A DNA stretch of 64,000 bases from Prochlorococcus marinus str. GP2 (GCF_000759885.1 NZ_JNAH01000003.1:352039-416038), one strand, 5' to 3'. Shown: positions 8,626 through 17,711, numbered from the stretch's first letter. Program-made: numbers and translations. The notes: generated by a model from the sequence alone, not told the origin.

Positions 8626-9471
8626 TTGAATATTAACTCATTTAATCGTGTCGGCGCAAATATCAGAAAAGCTGGATTTTTAATTGTACTTTTTTATCTT
8701 CTTGTTGTTTTAATAATGAAATTTTTAGAGGCCAATAATTTTTTTGGCTATTCATTTTCAATGTTAAGCAATGATATCTTTGCCGCTCCTTCTCTTAATC
8801 ATTTTTGTGGCACAGATAGATTAGGAAGAGATGTTTGCTTAAGAACTTTGCAAGGATCATCATTAGCGATAGAAGTTGTATTCTTAGCTATTCTTTTTTC
8901 ATTAAGTTTGGGTTTGCCATTGGGATTATTAAGTGGATATTTTGGTGGTTTTTTTGATAAATGCCTATCACTAATAATGGATACTATTTTTTCAATACCT
9001 GTAATTTTGCTTTCAGTTGTTGTGGCTTTTGTATTGGGTAAGGGTATCCTTAACGCAGCTTTGGCATTGTGTATTGTTTACTCTCCTCAATATTTTAGAT
9101 TAATCCGAAATCAGACAATATTGGTTAAATCCGAAACTTATGTGGAGGCAGCTCAAGTTGCAGGAGCTGATGTTAAAAAAATTATTTTTAAATATATTCT
9201 CCCAAATGTAATAACACCATTGCCTGTTCTGCTTACCCTAAATGCTGCAGATGCTGTTTTGGTATTAGGAAGTTTAGGATTTTTAGGACTTGGTGTTCCT
9301 GCAGATGTCCCAGAGTGGGGAAGTGATTTAAATCTGGCTCTTGCCGCTTTACCTACAGGCATCTGGTGGACGGCTTTGTTCCCAGGTTTGGCAATGTTTT
9401 TTTTAGTTTTAGGTCTTTCTTTTATAGGAGAGGACCTTGAAGAAATTTTTGATAGTCAAAATTCTGAATAA
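8626..9471 (+). CDS. DppC/OppC-family ABC transporter permease
   Basis: A 281-residue inner-membrane permease with an N-terminal helix, a short periplasmic linker containing HFCGTDRLGRDV (the DppC/OppC signature HxxGTDxxGRD), and five further helices. The EAA loop, contacting the ATPase, is at EAAQVAGADVKKIIFKYILP. Substrate is probably a peptide or nickel-like solute; sequence alone does not decide. The start is TTG at 8626. Partner permease, ATPase and binding protein are not adjacent, so the system is split across the genome. It ends 2 nt from the convergent trmH. Confidence 0.85.
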   Translation: MNINSFNRVGANIRKAGFLIVLFYLLVVLIMKFLEANNFFGYSFSMLSNDIFAAPSLNHFCGTDRLGRDVCLRTLQGSSLAIEVVFLAILFSLSLGLPLGLLSGYFGGFFDKCLSLIMDTIFSIPVILLSVVVAFVLGKGILNAALALCIVYSPQYFRLIRNQTILVKSETYVEAAQVAGADVKKIIFKYILPNVITPLPVLLTLNAADAVLVLGSLGFLGLGVPADVPEWGSDLNLALAALPTGIWWTALFPGLAMFFLVLGLSFIGEDLEEIFDSQNSE

Positions 9472-9473
9472 AT

Positions 9474-10145
9474 TTAGTTATCTGTAATAGGATCAAGTTC
9501 TCCTTGATTATTCAACTTTGGATATTCTTTAGCTGATTTTTTATACACCGCAGCTAATTCTGGGTAACACCATTCAAAAAGTGTTTTTTGATATTCATCC
9601 TTATTTAAACCTTCTCCATTAGAGGGTAATATACCTTTATTTTTTCTTTGGCGAACAGCTTCAAATAATAATATAGAAGCAGCAACTGAAACATTCAGAG
9701 ATTGAACCATACCTGTCATAGGTATAAAAATTGATTGATCAACCATTGATATAAGTTCATTACTTAGTCCCCATTTTTCTGCTCCTAAAACAAAACATGT
9801 ATTTTGAGAATAATCAAAATTTCTATAATCTACTGATTCACTATTAAGAGTCGTTCCATATAATTTAAAACCCTTATTCTTTAAATCAGATATTGCCATG
9901 ATAGTGTTTTCATAATTATTCAGTTTTACCCATTTTTGACTGCCTTGAGCAGTACTATTAAAAGTCTTAACGGCATTCGTTTTGCTAATAAAATTTGCTT
10001 CGAAAACTCCTGCCGCATCACATGTCCTTAATATCGCAGATAAATTATGTGGTTTATTGACATCCTCAACTAAAACGGTCAAGTTTTTCATTCTGCAATC
10101 TAAAACACTTTTGATTCGTTCAAATCTTCTTGGCAAAATTGACAT
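9474..10145 (-). CDS. trmH: tRNA (guanosine-18-2'-O)-methyltransferase, SpoU/TrmH family
   Basis: A 223-residue SPOUT-fold methyltransferase. Motif 1 is NLSAILRTCDAAGVF, motif 2 FVLGAEKWGLS, and motif 3 IPMTGMVQSLNVSVAASILLFE, which forms the knotted SAM site. N-terminal VLDCRMKNLTVLVEDVNKPHN agrees with TrmH proper rather than the RlmB branch. Methylates G18 in the D-loop of tRNAs. Ends 2 nt from the convergent permease gene. Confidence 0.9.
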   Translation of the reverse strand: MSILPRRFERIKSVLDCRMKNLTVLVEDVNKPHNLSAILRTCDAAGVFEANFISKTNAVKTFNSTAQGSQKWVKLNNYENTIMAISDLKNKGFKLYGTTLNSESVDYRNFDYSQNTCFVLGAEKWGLSNELISMVDQSIFIPMTGMVQSLNVSVAASILLFEAVRQRKNKGILPSNGEGLNKDEYQKTLFEWCYPELAAVYKKSAKEYPKLNNQGELDPITDN

Positions 10146-10241
10146 TTATAATTTTTTCACACTTTTAAATTATATTCAAAAAATATTGATTACCTATTAA
10201 ATCTCTTGGTTTATAATAATTTGGTAGTTTAAATTAACTCA

Positions 10242-10445
10242 ATGGCATACATAGAATGGGACTATACAGTAATAACAAGTATGGTAGAAAAACAAGGGTG
10301 GGAATTACCTGATCGTGAATCAGAAGAATGGAATAAATTTAACGATGAATTAGGAGAGAAAATGAGAGGTGTTGGACTTATTTTTGAAAAATATTGTAAA
10401 TTTACTCCTGACGTAGGAGAAGGAGTTCATCTTTTAGATGACTAA
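10242..10445 (+). CDS. Small acidic hypothetical protein (67 aa)
   Basis: Starts MAYIEWDYTVITSMVEKQGW and ends GVHLLDD. It is soluble, acidic and rich in Trp and Glu, with two predicted helices. No family is recognised, but the composition and length are unlike random frames in this AT-rich sequence. Divergent from trmH (96 nt between starts). A short inverted repeat downstream (10463-10488) may end its transcript. Function unknown. Confidence 0.65.
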   Translation: MAYIEWDYTVITSMVEKQGWELPDRESEEWNKFNDELGEKMRGVGLIFEKYCKFTPDVGEGVHLLDD

Positions 10446-10462
10446 TCATAAATTGTTTTAAA

Positions 10463-10488
10463 CCATTGATGTATCCCTTAATCAATGG
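10463..10488 (+). terminator. Possible stem-loop terminator after the 67-aa gene
   Basis: CCATTGAT (10463-10470) pairs perfectly with ATCAATGG (10481-10488) across a 10-nt loop, 17 nt after a stop codon. The following CTTATTAATTT is only a weak T-run, so termination strength is doubtful. Confidence 0.4.
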
Positions 10489-10622
10489 CTTATTAATTTA
10501 TAAGATAATATAATTTCACTAAATTAGAACTGGCAATTATTAAGGCTTTATAAAGCTTGTACTCTAAAAAAAATTTTTTATTCCACAAAAAAGTTATTTA
10601 ATTTCTATATTTGAATAAAAAT

Positions 10623-11015
10623 ATGAAAAATAAATTAACTTTTTTATTCGATGGTGGTTGTCCACTTTGTTTAAGAGAAACAAATTTTCTTAAAAAAAGA
10701 GATACCTTAAATCAAATTGCATTTATAGATATTAATAGTCAGGATTATGATCAAAGTTTTTTTAATGACATCTCATATTCAGAAGCTATGTCAAACCTGC
10801 ATGGGATTATTGAAAATGGTGAAATTATTAGGGGACTAGATGTACTTGCATATTCTTATGAATTAGTTGGTTTAGGTTGGGTTTATTATCCCTTGAAGAT
10901 TAAGCTCTTATCTCCATTATTGAGATTGGTTTACAGATATTGGGCAAAATATAGACTTCAAATTACAGGTAGATCCGATATTGAAAAAATTTGTTCCTCA
11001 CAATGCGAAAAATAA
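10623..11015 (+). CDS. DCC-family thiol-disulfide oxidoreductase-like protein (DUF393)
   Basis: 130 residues from the ATG at 10623; a TTG 12 nt earlier is possible. The family name-giving motif appears as LFDGGCPLCLRET (D10, C13, C16), a CxxC after a beta strand in a thioredoxin-like setting. Further conserved features are the INGEI-like turn (ENGEIIRGLDV) and the C-terminal IADRHY-type helix, here YRYWAKYR. Thought to act in thiol redox exchange; partner unknown. It begins a tight group with TIGR03643, DUF2256 and the photolyase-like gene. Confidence 0.85.
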   Translation: MKNKLTFLFDGGCPLCLRETNFLKKRDTLNQIAFIDINSQDYDQSFFNDISYSEAMSNLHGIIENGEIIRGLDVLAYSYELVGLGWVYYPLKIKLLSPLLRLVYRYWAKYRLQITGRSDIEKICSSQCEK

Positions 11016-11017
11016 AT

Positions 11018-11254
11018 ATGGAAAGTATCGATATAGACAGAGTAATAGAAATGTGTTGGGAAGATAGAACACCCTTTGAAGCTATCGAGTATCAATTTGG
11101 TTTAAAAGAGGAAGATGCGATAAAAATTATGCGTCAAAATCTTAAACCCAAATCTTTCAAAGTCTGGAGAAAGAGAGTTTCGGGAAGAAATACAAAACAT
11201 ATGGCCCTTAAAGATTCAACTAGATTTAAATCTACTCATAAAAGAAAATTATAA
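11018..11254 (+). CDS. TIGR03643-type small protein (78 aa)
   Basis: The sequence DRVIEMCWEDRTPFEAIEYQFGL followed in two parts by EEDAIKIMRQ and SFKVWRKRVSGR matches the short TIGR03643 family (DUF2805-like), a basic, helix-turn-helix-like protein. I prefer ATG 11018, 2 nt after the previous stop; ATG 11003 would overlap it by 13 nt. In many bacteria this family is found next to cryptochrome/photolyase genes, as here. Function unknown; a role in binding nucleic acid is only a guess from charge. Confidence 0.78.
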   Translation: MESIDIDRVIEMCWEDRTPFEAIEYQFGLKEEDAIKIMRQNLKPKSFKVWRKRVSGRNTKHMALKDSTRFKSTHKRKL

Positions 11255-11257
11255 ATT

Positions 11258-11389
11258 TTGAAAAATCTTTCTACTAAAACTTGTCCTGTTTGCAATAGGC
11301 CGTTTGATTGGCGTAAAAAATGGAAAAACTGTTGGGATGATGTTATCTACTGTTCAAAAAGATGCAGTAACAGGAAGTCGCAAAGATGA
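11258..11389 (+). CDS. DUF2256 zinc-ribbon-like small protein (43 aa)
   Basis: A TTG-started 43-codon gene too short for most gene finders. It contains [14 protein letters not shown], a lone Cys in NCWDD, and YCSKRCS: cysteines at 9, 12, 25, 32 and 36, able to bind zinc. This is the DUF2256 pattern, a family that neighbours photolyase/cryptochrome genes in many genomes. It begins 3 nt after the TIGR03643 stop, and its stop overlaps the photolyase start (ATGA), implying translational coupling. Confidence 0.82.
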   Translation: MKNLSTKTCPVCNRPFDWRKKWKNCWDDVIYCSKRCSNRKSQR

Positions 11390-12876
11390 AACAAGTATCA
11401 ATTATTTTCCCGAATCAACTTTTTAGAGAAAGCCCAATCTTAAAAATAAATTGTGAAGTTTTGATTTTGGAAGACTCATTATTTTTTGGAAATGATAAAT
11501 TTCATAAATTAATTAATCATAAAAATAAGTTAGTTTTTCATAGAGCATCTATGCTTGCTTATAAAAATTATTTAGAAATATCTGGCTTTAAAGTTTTATA
11601 TATCGAAAACAAGAATAATTTTTCTACAGTTGATTACTTATCAGAATTTATTAAAAATAAATATCAGAAAATAAATCTAATTGACCCTCATGATTTTTTA
11701 ATAATGAAGAGGATTAATAATTTTGTTGAAATTAATAATTTAGCTTTAAATATTTTGCCTTCTCCTATGTTTATGAGCAGTGAAGATTTAAAAGATTTAT
11801 TTGCATCAAATGCAAAAAAACCTCTTATGGGGAGATTTTATGAGAATCAAAGAAAGAGCCAAAAGATATTAGTTAATCCTGATGATACGCCTGAAGGAGG
11901 TAAATGGAGTTTCGATGAAATGAACAGAAAAAAATTGCCAAAAAAAATAAATATACCCGATACACCTAAATTACAAAAAAATAAATTTGTAGTTAATGCA
12001 GAAAGGTCATTAGCCAATTTTGATATTGAGTTTATTGGAGAAAGTAATAACTTTTTATATCCAACTAATTTTGAAGAGGCAGATGAATGGTTAAATGATT
12101 TTTTTAAACATAGATTTTTCTTATTTGGAGATTATGAGGATGCTATTTCTAAAGAAAATTCTTTTTTATGGCATAGTTTACTTTCTCCTCTTTTAAATAG
12201 CGGCTTATTAACCCCAGATGTAGTAGTAAATAAAGCATTACTTTTCGCAAAAAATAATAATGTTCCTATTAACTCTTTAGAGGGTTTTATTCGTCAAATT
12301 ATTGGATGGAGAGAATTTATTTGCCTCGTCTATAAAAAGTACGGAACAAAGATGCGAAATAGTAATTTTTGGAATTTTGAAGATAAGCCAATTCCAAAAT
12401 CTTTTTATAAAGGAAATACAGGAATTGAACCAGTAGACGTTGTTATAAAAAATATTATTAAATTTGGTTATTGTCATCATATTGAACGACTAATGATTGT
12501 TGGCAACTTTATGCTTCTATGTAGAATTCACCCCAACCAAGTTTATAAATGGTTTATGGAAATGTTTATTGATTCCTATGATTGGGTTATGGTCCCAAAT
12601 GTTTATGGAATGAGTCAGTTTAGTGATGGTGGTATCTTTTCAACAAAGCCATATATATCAAGCTCTAATTATATAAAAAAAATGTCTAATTTTAAAAGTG
12701 GCCCATGGTGTGAAATATGGGATGGATTATTTTGGAAATTTATTAAAGATAATGAAAGCTTTTTTAGAAAGCAATATCGTTTGGCAATGTTAACGAGAAA
12801 TCTCGATAAAATGTCAGAGGAAAAATTAAATAATCACTTAAAAACGGCCGATAAATTTTTAAGAGATATTAAATAA
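11386..12876 (+). CDS. Photolyase/cryptochrome-like protein of the bacterial (6-4) PhrB class, Fe-S ligands absent
   Basis: A 496-residue flavoprotein. The N-terminal DPRP-type alpha/beta domain is followed by family blocks [10 protein letters not shown] (148-157), [15 protein letters not shown] (171-185), IIGWREFI (305-312), HHIERLM (364-370) and [12 protein letters not shown] (405-416), which bind FAD. PhrB-class proteins carry four cysteines for a [4Fe-4S] cluster. Here the first is replaced by Pro349 (TGIEPVD), and the C-terminal CxxC...C segment is collapsed to [18 protein letters not shown] with a single Cys442. It may repair (6-4) photoproducts or act as a light sensor. Translationally coupled to DUF2256. 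Confidence 0.85.
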   Translation: MKQVSIIFPNQLFRESPILKINCEVLILEDSLFFGNDKFHKLINHKNKLVFHRASMLAYKNYLEISGFKVLYIENKNNFSTVDYLSEFIKNKYQKINLIDPHDFLIMKRINNFVEINNLALNILPSPMFMSSEDLKDLFASNAKKPLMGRFYENQRKSQKILVNPDDTPEGGKWSFDEMNRKKLPKKINIPDTPKLQKNKFVVNAERSLANFDIEFIGESNNFLYPTNFEEADEWLNDFFKHRFFLFGDYEDAISKENSFLWHSLLSPLLNSGLLTPDVVVNKALLFAKNNNVPINSLEGFIRQIIGWREFICLVYKKYGTKMRNSNFWNFEDKPIPKSFYKGNTGIEPVDVVIKNIIKFGYCHHIERLMIVGNFMLLCRIHPNQVYKWFMEMFIDSYDWVMVPNVYGMSQFSDGGIFSTKPYISSSNYIKKMSNFKSGPWCEIWDGLFWKFIKDNESFFRKQYRLAMLTRNLDKMSEEKLNNHLKTADKFLRDIK

Positions 12877-12981
12877 ATTTAGAGTAATAACCTACATTTG
12901 TCTTTGAAAAATTAAAAGAATATTATGTTATTAAGAAATATTAAGTAAGGATGTTAACTTAGAAAATATTAGATTTATCTA

Positions 12982-13161
12982 ATGGAAATTGGAAAGCTTT
13001 TTTTAAAAAGTAATTCGACGGGAATTATCACTTTTTCTGAATTAGATTGGATAACTACTCATCAATCTAATTTCACTAGATTAGAGGAATCCATAGCAAT
13101 TAAATTAGGCAGAATGCTTGATGCAGGTTCTATCAATATTGGTTGCCGTTTGAAATCTTGA
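12982..13161 (+). CDS. Small hypothetical protein (59 aa)
   Basis: ATG-started frame beginning MEIGKLFLKSNSTGIITFSE and ending with ESIAIKLGRMLDAGSINIGCRLKS. The second half is a likely amphipathic helix plus a strand. No family is known to me. Composition is protein-like rather than random. It follows the photolyase-like gene by 105 nt and precedes another tiny gene. Function unknown. Confidence 0.6.
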   Translation: MEIGKLFLKSNSTGIITFSELDWITTHQSNFTRLEESIAIKLGRMLDAGSINIGCRLKS

Positions 13162-13180
13162 ATAAGTTTTTATTTTAATA

Positions 13181-13324
13181 ATGAAGTATCAAAAAGAGAA
13201 AAAAATATTTTTTCGGGAAAGAATCCATTCTTTAAATATCTTTCTTTTTTTAGGATTTAATCTTTCACTTATTTCTATCTTAGGTTTTATTTGGTTTAAT
13301 TCTGCAATTGAAAAAGTAGTTTAA
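13181..13324 (+). CDS. Tiny single-pass membrane protein (47 aa)
   Basis: The N-terminus is strongly basic (MKYQKEKKIFFRERIH). It is followed by a hydrophobic segment from about residue 18 to 40 (FLFLGFNLSLISILGFIWF) and a short tail. This is a typical positive-inside single-span protein; picocyanobacteria carry many. It begins 20 nt after the 59-aa gene and may share its transcript. No family recognised. Confidence 0.5.
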   Translation: MKYQKEKKIFFRERIHSLNIFLFLGFNLSLISILGFIWFNSAIEKVV

Positions 13325-13374
13325 ATTTTTGAATTTTTTGTATATTAAAGTTATCTTTAAAAATAAATTATATT

Positions 13375-14691
13375 TTGAGCATAGGATATTTACAAAGAAA
13401 AGCCGCTTGGGAAATTTTATTAAAAGTTAGTTCTGGTGATTTTTCTGATCATGCCCTTGAAAAGGTTTTAAAAAATTATCAATTTAATCCTCTTGATATA
13501 GCTTTTATTACAGAATTATCTTTTGGATGCATAAGGTATAGAAAATTTCTTGATCTCTGGACGGATCATACATCAAAAATTACTCATAAAAAGCAGCCTC
13601 CAAAGTTAAGATGGCTTCTACACATAGGTTTATATCAACTATTGAAAATGGATAAAATTCCATTTCCTGCTGCTATTTCTACCACTGTAGAAGTAGCTAA
13701 AAACACAGATTTAAATGGTTTAGCGGGGACTGTAAATGCGATATTGAGAAGTGCATCGAGAAAATTAGAACAAAAAATTTTACCGGAATTATCTTCTGAT
13801 AGAAAAGAAAGAATTTCATATCTTGAATCATTTCCATTATGGCTTGTGAAGGATCTTTATAAATGGGTCGGCAATAGCGAGGGTGAAAATATCATAAAGG
13901 CATTTAATAAAAAACCTACAATTGATTTGAGAATTAACCAATTAAAAACTAATTTAAATAAATTTTTGAAGGTACTTCATGAAAATAAAATTGATGCTGA
14001 AATTATTAAAGATTTACATAATGGAATTACTCTAAAATCTAATCCAAGATCTATAAAAAATTTACCTGGATATAGTGATGGGCTTTGGACAATTCAAGAT
14101 AGATCTTCTCAGTGGATAGCACCTCTCTTAAATCCAAAAGAAGGTGAAAAGATTTTAGATGCTTGTGCAGCTCCAGGAAGTAAGTCTACCCACTTGGCAG
14201 AATTAACAAATGATAGTGCTGAAATCCTTGCTGTAGATAGATCAGCAAAAAGATTAAAAATACTGCAATCAAATTTAGAAAGGTTAAATTTGAAATCTGT
14301 TAATACCCTTAAGGCTGATGCTACGAGTTTGATTGAATTAAATTCTAAGTTTATATCTTATTTTGATAAGATTTTATTAGATGCTCCATGTTCAGGCATT
14401 GGAACTCTTTCCAGGAATCCAGATTCTAGATGGTCTTTAAGTAAAGAAAAAATAAAATCTTTAACTTTATTACAGGAAAAACTTTTGGAGAGTATTTTCC
14501 CTCTTTTGAAGAAAAATGGTACTTTAGTTTATTCAACTTGCACTATTTGTCCCGATGAAAATAATCTATTAATTGAACGATTTATTGAAAAAAACAAAAA
14601 TTTAAAATTGGTTAGCCAAAAACAAATTTTACCTAGCTTGGATTATCCTGGTGATGGATTTTATTCTGCAATAATTTCTTATAAATCTTAA
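13375..14691 (+). CDS. rsmB: 16S rRNA (cytosine-967-C5)-methyltransferase RsmB
   Basis: A 438-residue enzyme with an N-terminal NusB-like RNA-binding domain (about 1-140) and a C-terminal Rossmann methyltransferase. The SAM motif is DACAAPGSK (262-270). Two cysteines catalyse m5C formation and release: DAPCSG (C339) and YSTCT (C389). The start is TTG at 13375, required to give the normal NusB-domain N-terminus. It is convergent with the PBP gene (9 nt gap). Confidence 0.94.
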   Translation: MSIGYLQRKAAWEILLKVSSGDFSDHALEKVLKNYQFNPLDIAFITELSFGCIRYRKFLDLWTDHTSKITHKKQPPKLRWLLHIGLYQLLKMDKIPFPAAISTTVEVAKNTDLNGLAGTVNAILRSASRKLEQKILPELSSDRKERISYLESFPLWLVKDLYKWVGNSEGENIIKAFNKKPTIDLRINQLKTNLNKFLKVLHENKIDAEIIKDLHNGITLKSNPRSIKNLPGYSDGLWTIQDRSSQWIAPLLNPKEGEKILDACAAPGSKSTHLAELTNDSAEILAVDRSAKRLKILQSNLERLNLKSVNTLKADATSLIELNSKFISYFDKILLDAPCSGIGTLSRNPDSRWSLSKEKIKSLTLLQEKLLESIFPLLKKNGTLVYSTCTICPDENNLLIERFIEKNKNLKLVSQKQILPSLDYPGDGFYSAIISYKS

Positions 14692-14700
14692 AAATATAAT

Positions 14701-16479
14701 TTATTTTTTAATTGGAATTTTATAAATTTCAGATATGAACTTCTTCCATAAATAAGCTGCATTTCCACTAGATAATTCAGATTCCTTGTTATCGTCGTAA
14801 CCTATCCAGATCCCTGTTGTAAGGTTATCAATTGAACCAATAAACCAGAGATCTTTATTTCCATCAGATGTTCCTGTTTTCCCATAAATTTTCTTTCCTT
14901 TTATAAAGGCTGCTTTTGAAGTTCCTTCTTTTACAGATTTTTCAAGAAGTTTATTTATTTTCTCGTTTATTTTTAAATCTAATATTTTCTTGGAAATAGA
15001 TTTGTTTTCCCAAATAGGTTGTTTTTTAAATGATTCTATTTTTTCTATGATTTCAGGGCTTTGGATCTTCCCATTATTGTTTATTGCAGAATATGCATTT
15101 GTGATGTTTAAAAGATTATCTCCGAAGGATCCAATAGCTAATGATGGGAATTCCTCAAACTCTTGCTCGTAACCTAGTCCAAATGAATTCGCTAAATTAA
15201 TAATATTTTTTAAGCCGATTTTTTTTGTTATTGATATTGGAACGATATTTGATGAGCTTTTAAATGATTCAATCAAAGATATTGAACCTCTATAGTCTTC
15301 TGAAAAATTTTTTGGGCAATAACTTTCCCAGCATATTGGTAAGTCTTCAAATTTATCGCTTAATTTTATTCCTTCTATTAATGCAGAAGCATAAGGGATT
15401 ATTTTAAAAGTAGAACCTAATGGTCTTACAGATGAAATCACTCTATTGTATTCATTAATTGATGGATTTTTGCTGGTTATCATTGCCCTGATTAGTCCTG
15501 TGTTTGATTCGATAGATAACAGAGCAAATTCAATTTCTTTAGGCCCAGCATATCTTGATATTTTTTGACCTTTTTCTTGCCAATCTTTGTTGATAGAAGA
15601 TTTAATTCTTAAAAACTTATAATCATTTTTACTCCCAATTTTTTTATCTGTTTCGTGAAGAATAAAGTTTATAAGTAATTTATCATCTAAAAAATTATCA
15701 GCTGTTTGATAATTTAATTTTATTTTTTCTTTAATAGCCTTATTCTTATTTGCAAGAGAAATATATCCATCAATATACATTGATTCAAGAACTTTATTTC
15801 TATTTTTAATAGCTAGTTCTAAATCTTGATAAGGTGAATAAATTGATGGGGCTGGAGCTAATCCTGCAATTAATGCGATCTCTGATAATGTCAATTCTTC
15901 TATAAATTTTCCAAAATAAACTTGGGCAGCCTCGTCTACCCCGTGTGCTCCTGATCCTAGATAAATATTATTTAAATACAATTTTAAAATTTGATTTTTA
16001 TCATATCTAAATTCAATTATGAGTGATATAAATATTTCTTTGATTTTTCTTTGAAAACTTAAATCATTATTTAGAAAAAGTAATCTAGCAACTTGTTGTG
16101 TAATCGTACTTCCTCCCTCTTTAACATAACCACTTCTAATATTTTGAATAAGGGCGCGTGAAATACTTTTTAAATCTATTCCATTATGTTTATAAAATCT
16201 TTTATCCTCAGAAGATATAAAAGCATGTTTAAGAAAAAATGGAATTTTATAATAACTATTATCTATTTCAAATTTGCGGCTTAATTTGCTTATTATCTTA
16301 TTATCAGAAGATGATATTACATAAGAATAATTGGTGCCCCTTAACTTTTTATTTTTAGATACGTCAACTTTTAAAGTACTAAACATTATACTAAAAAAAT
16401 AAAAAGATATTCCAGAAAAAATTAATATTGGAATTATTAAAACAAAAGACTTGAATTTAATCTTTTGCACCTTAAGCAA
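14701..16479 (-). CDS. Class A penicillin-binding protein (transglycosylase/transpeptidase)
   Basis: A 592-residue bifunctional peptidoglycan synthase. One N-terminal membrane anchor (about 11-33) is followed by a GT51 domain with EDKRF (91-95) and GGSTITQQ (122-129). The transpeptidase domain has STFK (catalytic S356), SSN (409-411) and KTGT (534-537). It polymerises and crosslinks glycan strands at the outer face of the membrane. TTG 16479 overlaps the chlG stop by 8 nt; GTG 16470 is an alternative. Shorter than enteric PBP1a, lacking its extra domains. Third in the operon DUF2862-chlG-pbp. Confidence 0.93.
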   Translation of the reverse strand: MLKVQKIKFKSFVLIIPILIFSGISFYFFSIMFSTLKVDVSKNKKLRGTNYSYVISSSDNKIISKLSRKFEIDNSYYKIPFFLKHAFISSEDKRFYKHNGIDLKSISRALIQNIRSGYVKEGGSTITQQVARLLFLNNDLSFQRKIKEIFISLIIEFRYDKNQILKLYLNNIYLGSGAHGVDEAAQVYFGKFIEELTLSEIALIAGLAPAPSIYSPYQDLELAIKNRNKVLESMYIDGYISLANKNKAIKEKIKLNYQTADNFLDDKLLINFILHETDKKIGSKNDYKFLRIKSSINKDWQEKGQKISRYAGPKEIEFALLSIESNTGLIRAMITSKNPSINEYNRVISSVRPLGSTFKIIPYASALIEGIKLSDKFEDLPICWESYCPKNFSEDYRGSISLIESFKSSSNIVPISITKKIGLKNIINLANSFGLGYEQEFEEFPSLAIGSFGDNLLNITNAYSAINNNGKIQSPEIIEKIESFKKQPIWENKSISKKILDLKINEKINKLLEKSVKEGTSKAAFIKGKKIYGKTGTSDGNKDLWFIGSIDNLTTGIWIGYDDNKESELSSGNAAYLWKKFISEIYKIPIKK

Positions 16480-17419
16480 CTAAAAAACTATGTCCTATTG
16501 CTAAAGCTGTAACTAGCATTCCAGTTATAAGGAACGGTTGGGCACTCGCTTGATATTTGACATCAAACTTTAGAGGATCTCTTAGCAACCACATATCTTG
16601 AAATGTAATTTGTGGAATTATCAATAAAACTAAAATTACAGAGGCTAAATTTTGGCCAATAATGACTAATACTATAACCATTGCCAATTGAAAAATGTCA
16701 ATTAGTCCTGCACTTATTCTACTTGCATTTTTAATTCCAAATACTACTGGTAGAGAATTTAAGCCTAGCTTTGAGTCTCCTTCAACACTTTTGAAATCAT
16801 TAATAACAGCAATTCCAAGTCCTGAGAGGCTATAAGCAAGTGTTAGTATCGCCGTCACGAGAGTTAATTTCCCAAACAAGGCTTGTCCTGCCCACCAAGG
16901 TAAAGCTATATAAGATGCTCCTAATGCGTAATTCCCAAGCCAACCATTCTGTTTTAATTTGAGTGGTGGAGCAGAATATATATAACTAACAAAGGAACCT
17001 CCTAATGCCAAAAGTAAGACGGAGGGGAAGCTGTGCTTAGCATATAAATCCAATAGAAAAGCAACTATTAATCCTGCTATAAGTAATACCCAGATTTGTA
17101 TTTTTACATCTTTAATTGAAATTTTCCCAGAAGGAATTGGTCTATTTGGTTCATTAATTGCATCAATTTCTTTATCAAAAAAATCATTTATGGTTTGGGT
17201 ATAACCAGCCAGAAGTGGTCCACTCATCAACATACATGCTAATGAAGCTAGAACATTACTAAATGTCCATTCAAAATTCCCACTTGCAGCTGCTCCACAA
17301 ATGACTCCCCATATCAAAGGGATCCATGTTATGGGTTTCATTAACTGTATACGGAGTTTCCATATACTTGATGTTTCAGAGGCACCCTTAATTCCTAATA
17401 GTTGTTTTGGATCATTCAC
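16472..17419 (-). CDS. chlG: Chlorophyll synthase ChlG
   Basis: A 315-residue UbiA-superfamily membrane prenyltransferase that esterifies (divinyl-)chlorophyllide with phytyl or geranylgeranyl diphosphate. The first Asp-rich motif is NDFFDKEIDAINEPNRPIPSG (two halves within residues 87-107), and the second is NDFKSVEGDSKLGLNSLPV. About eight membrane helices. The start is GTG at 17419. It is preceded 8 nt upstream by a DUF2862 gene and overlaps or adjoins the PBP gene downstream. It completes the (divinyl) chlorophyll made by this organism. Confidence 0.95.
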   Translation of the reverse strand: MNDPKQLLGIKGASETSSIWKLRIQLMKPITWIPLIWGVICGAAASGNFEWTFSNVLASLACMLMSGPLLAGYTQTINDFFDKEIDAINEPNRPIPSGKISIKDVKIQIWVLLIAGLIVAFLLDLYAKHSFPSVLLLALGGSFVSYIYSAPPLKLKQNGWLGNYALGASYIALPWWAGQALFGKLTLVTAILTLAYSLSGLGIAVINDFKSVEGDSKLGLNSLPVVFGIKNASRISAGLIDIFQLAMVIVLVIIGQNLASVILVLLIIPQITFQDMWLLRDPLKFDVKYQASAQPFLITGMLVTALAIGHSFLVA

Positions 17420-17427
17420 TTTACTCT

Positions 17428-17652
17428 TTAACCTTTCTCAATTTCTTCTGGGAAAAACCAATTTTGCTCACCATTCTGAAATTTTGCGGTGATTCCAATA
17501 CTTCTGCCGTCTGTCATTTTATAGCCTGTTATTACGGCTTTAGGATTCGAGGATATTTGATCGATTAATTTAGCTGGTAGTCTATCTTTTACTTTGTTAA
17601 TGTTAATTTTGATTTTACTACCGATTTTGGGTAATAATTTTGTTTCAGCCAT
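17428..17652 (-). CDS. DUF2862 small cyanobacterial protein (74 aa)
   Basis: A short beta-rich soluble protein (GSKIKININKVKDRLP..., ending QNWFFPEEIEKG) matching the DUF2862 family found in cyanobacteria and plastids. The content suggests an SH3-like barrel. It starts 60 nt from divergent hisF and precedes chlG by 8 nt, so it is probably cotranscribed with it. No biochemical role is known to me; linkage to chlG hints at photosynthesis. Confidence 0.78.
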   Translation of the reverse strand: MAETKLLPKIGSKIKININKVKDRLPAKLIDQISSNPKAVITGYKMTDGRSIGITAKFQNGEQNWFFPEEIEKG

Positions 17653-17711
17653 AAGAGGTAAAATGGAAGCTATTATGCAAGATTAACAGCATTTGGACAA
17701 TTTTTACTAAA

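Noticed and set aside
10545..10556. 12-bp palindrome GCTTTATAAAGC upstream of the DCC gene
   Set aside because: AT-rich short palindromes are expected by chance here; no known operator matched.
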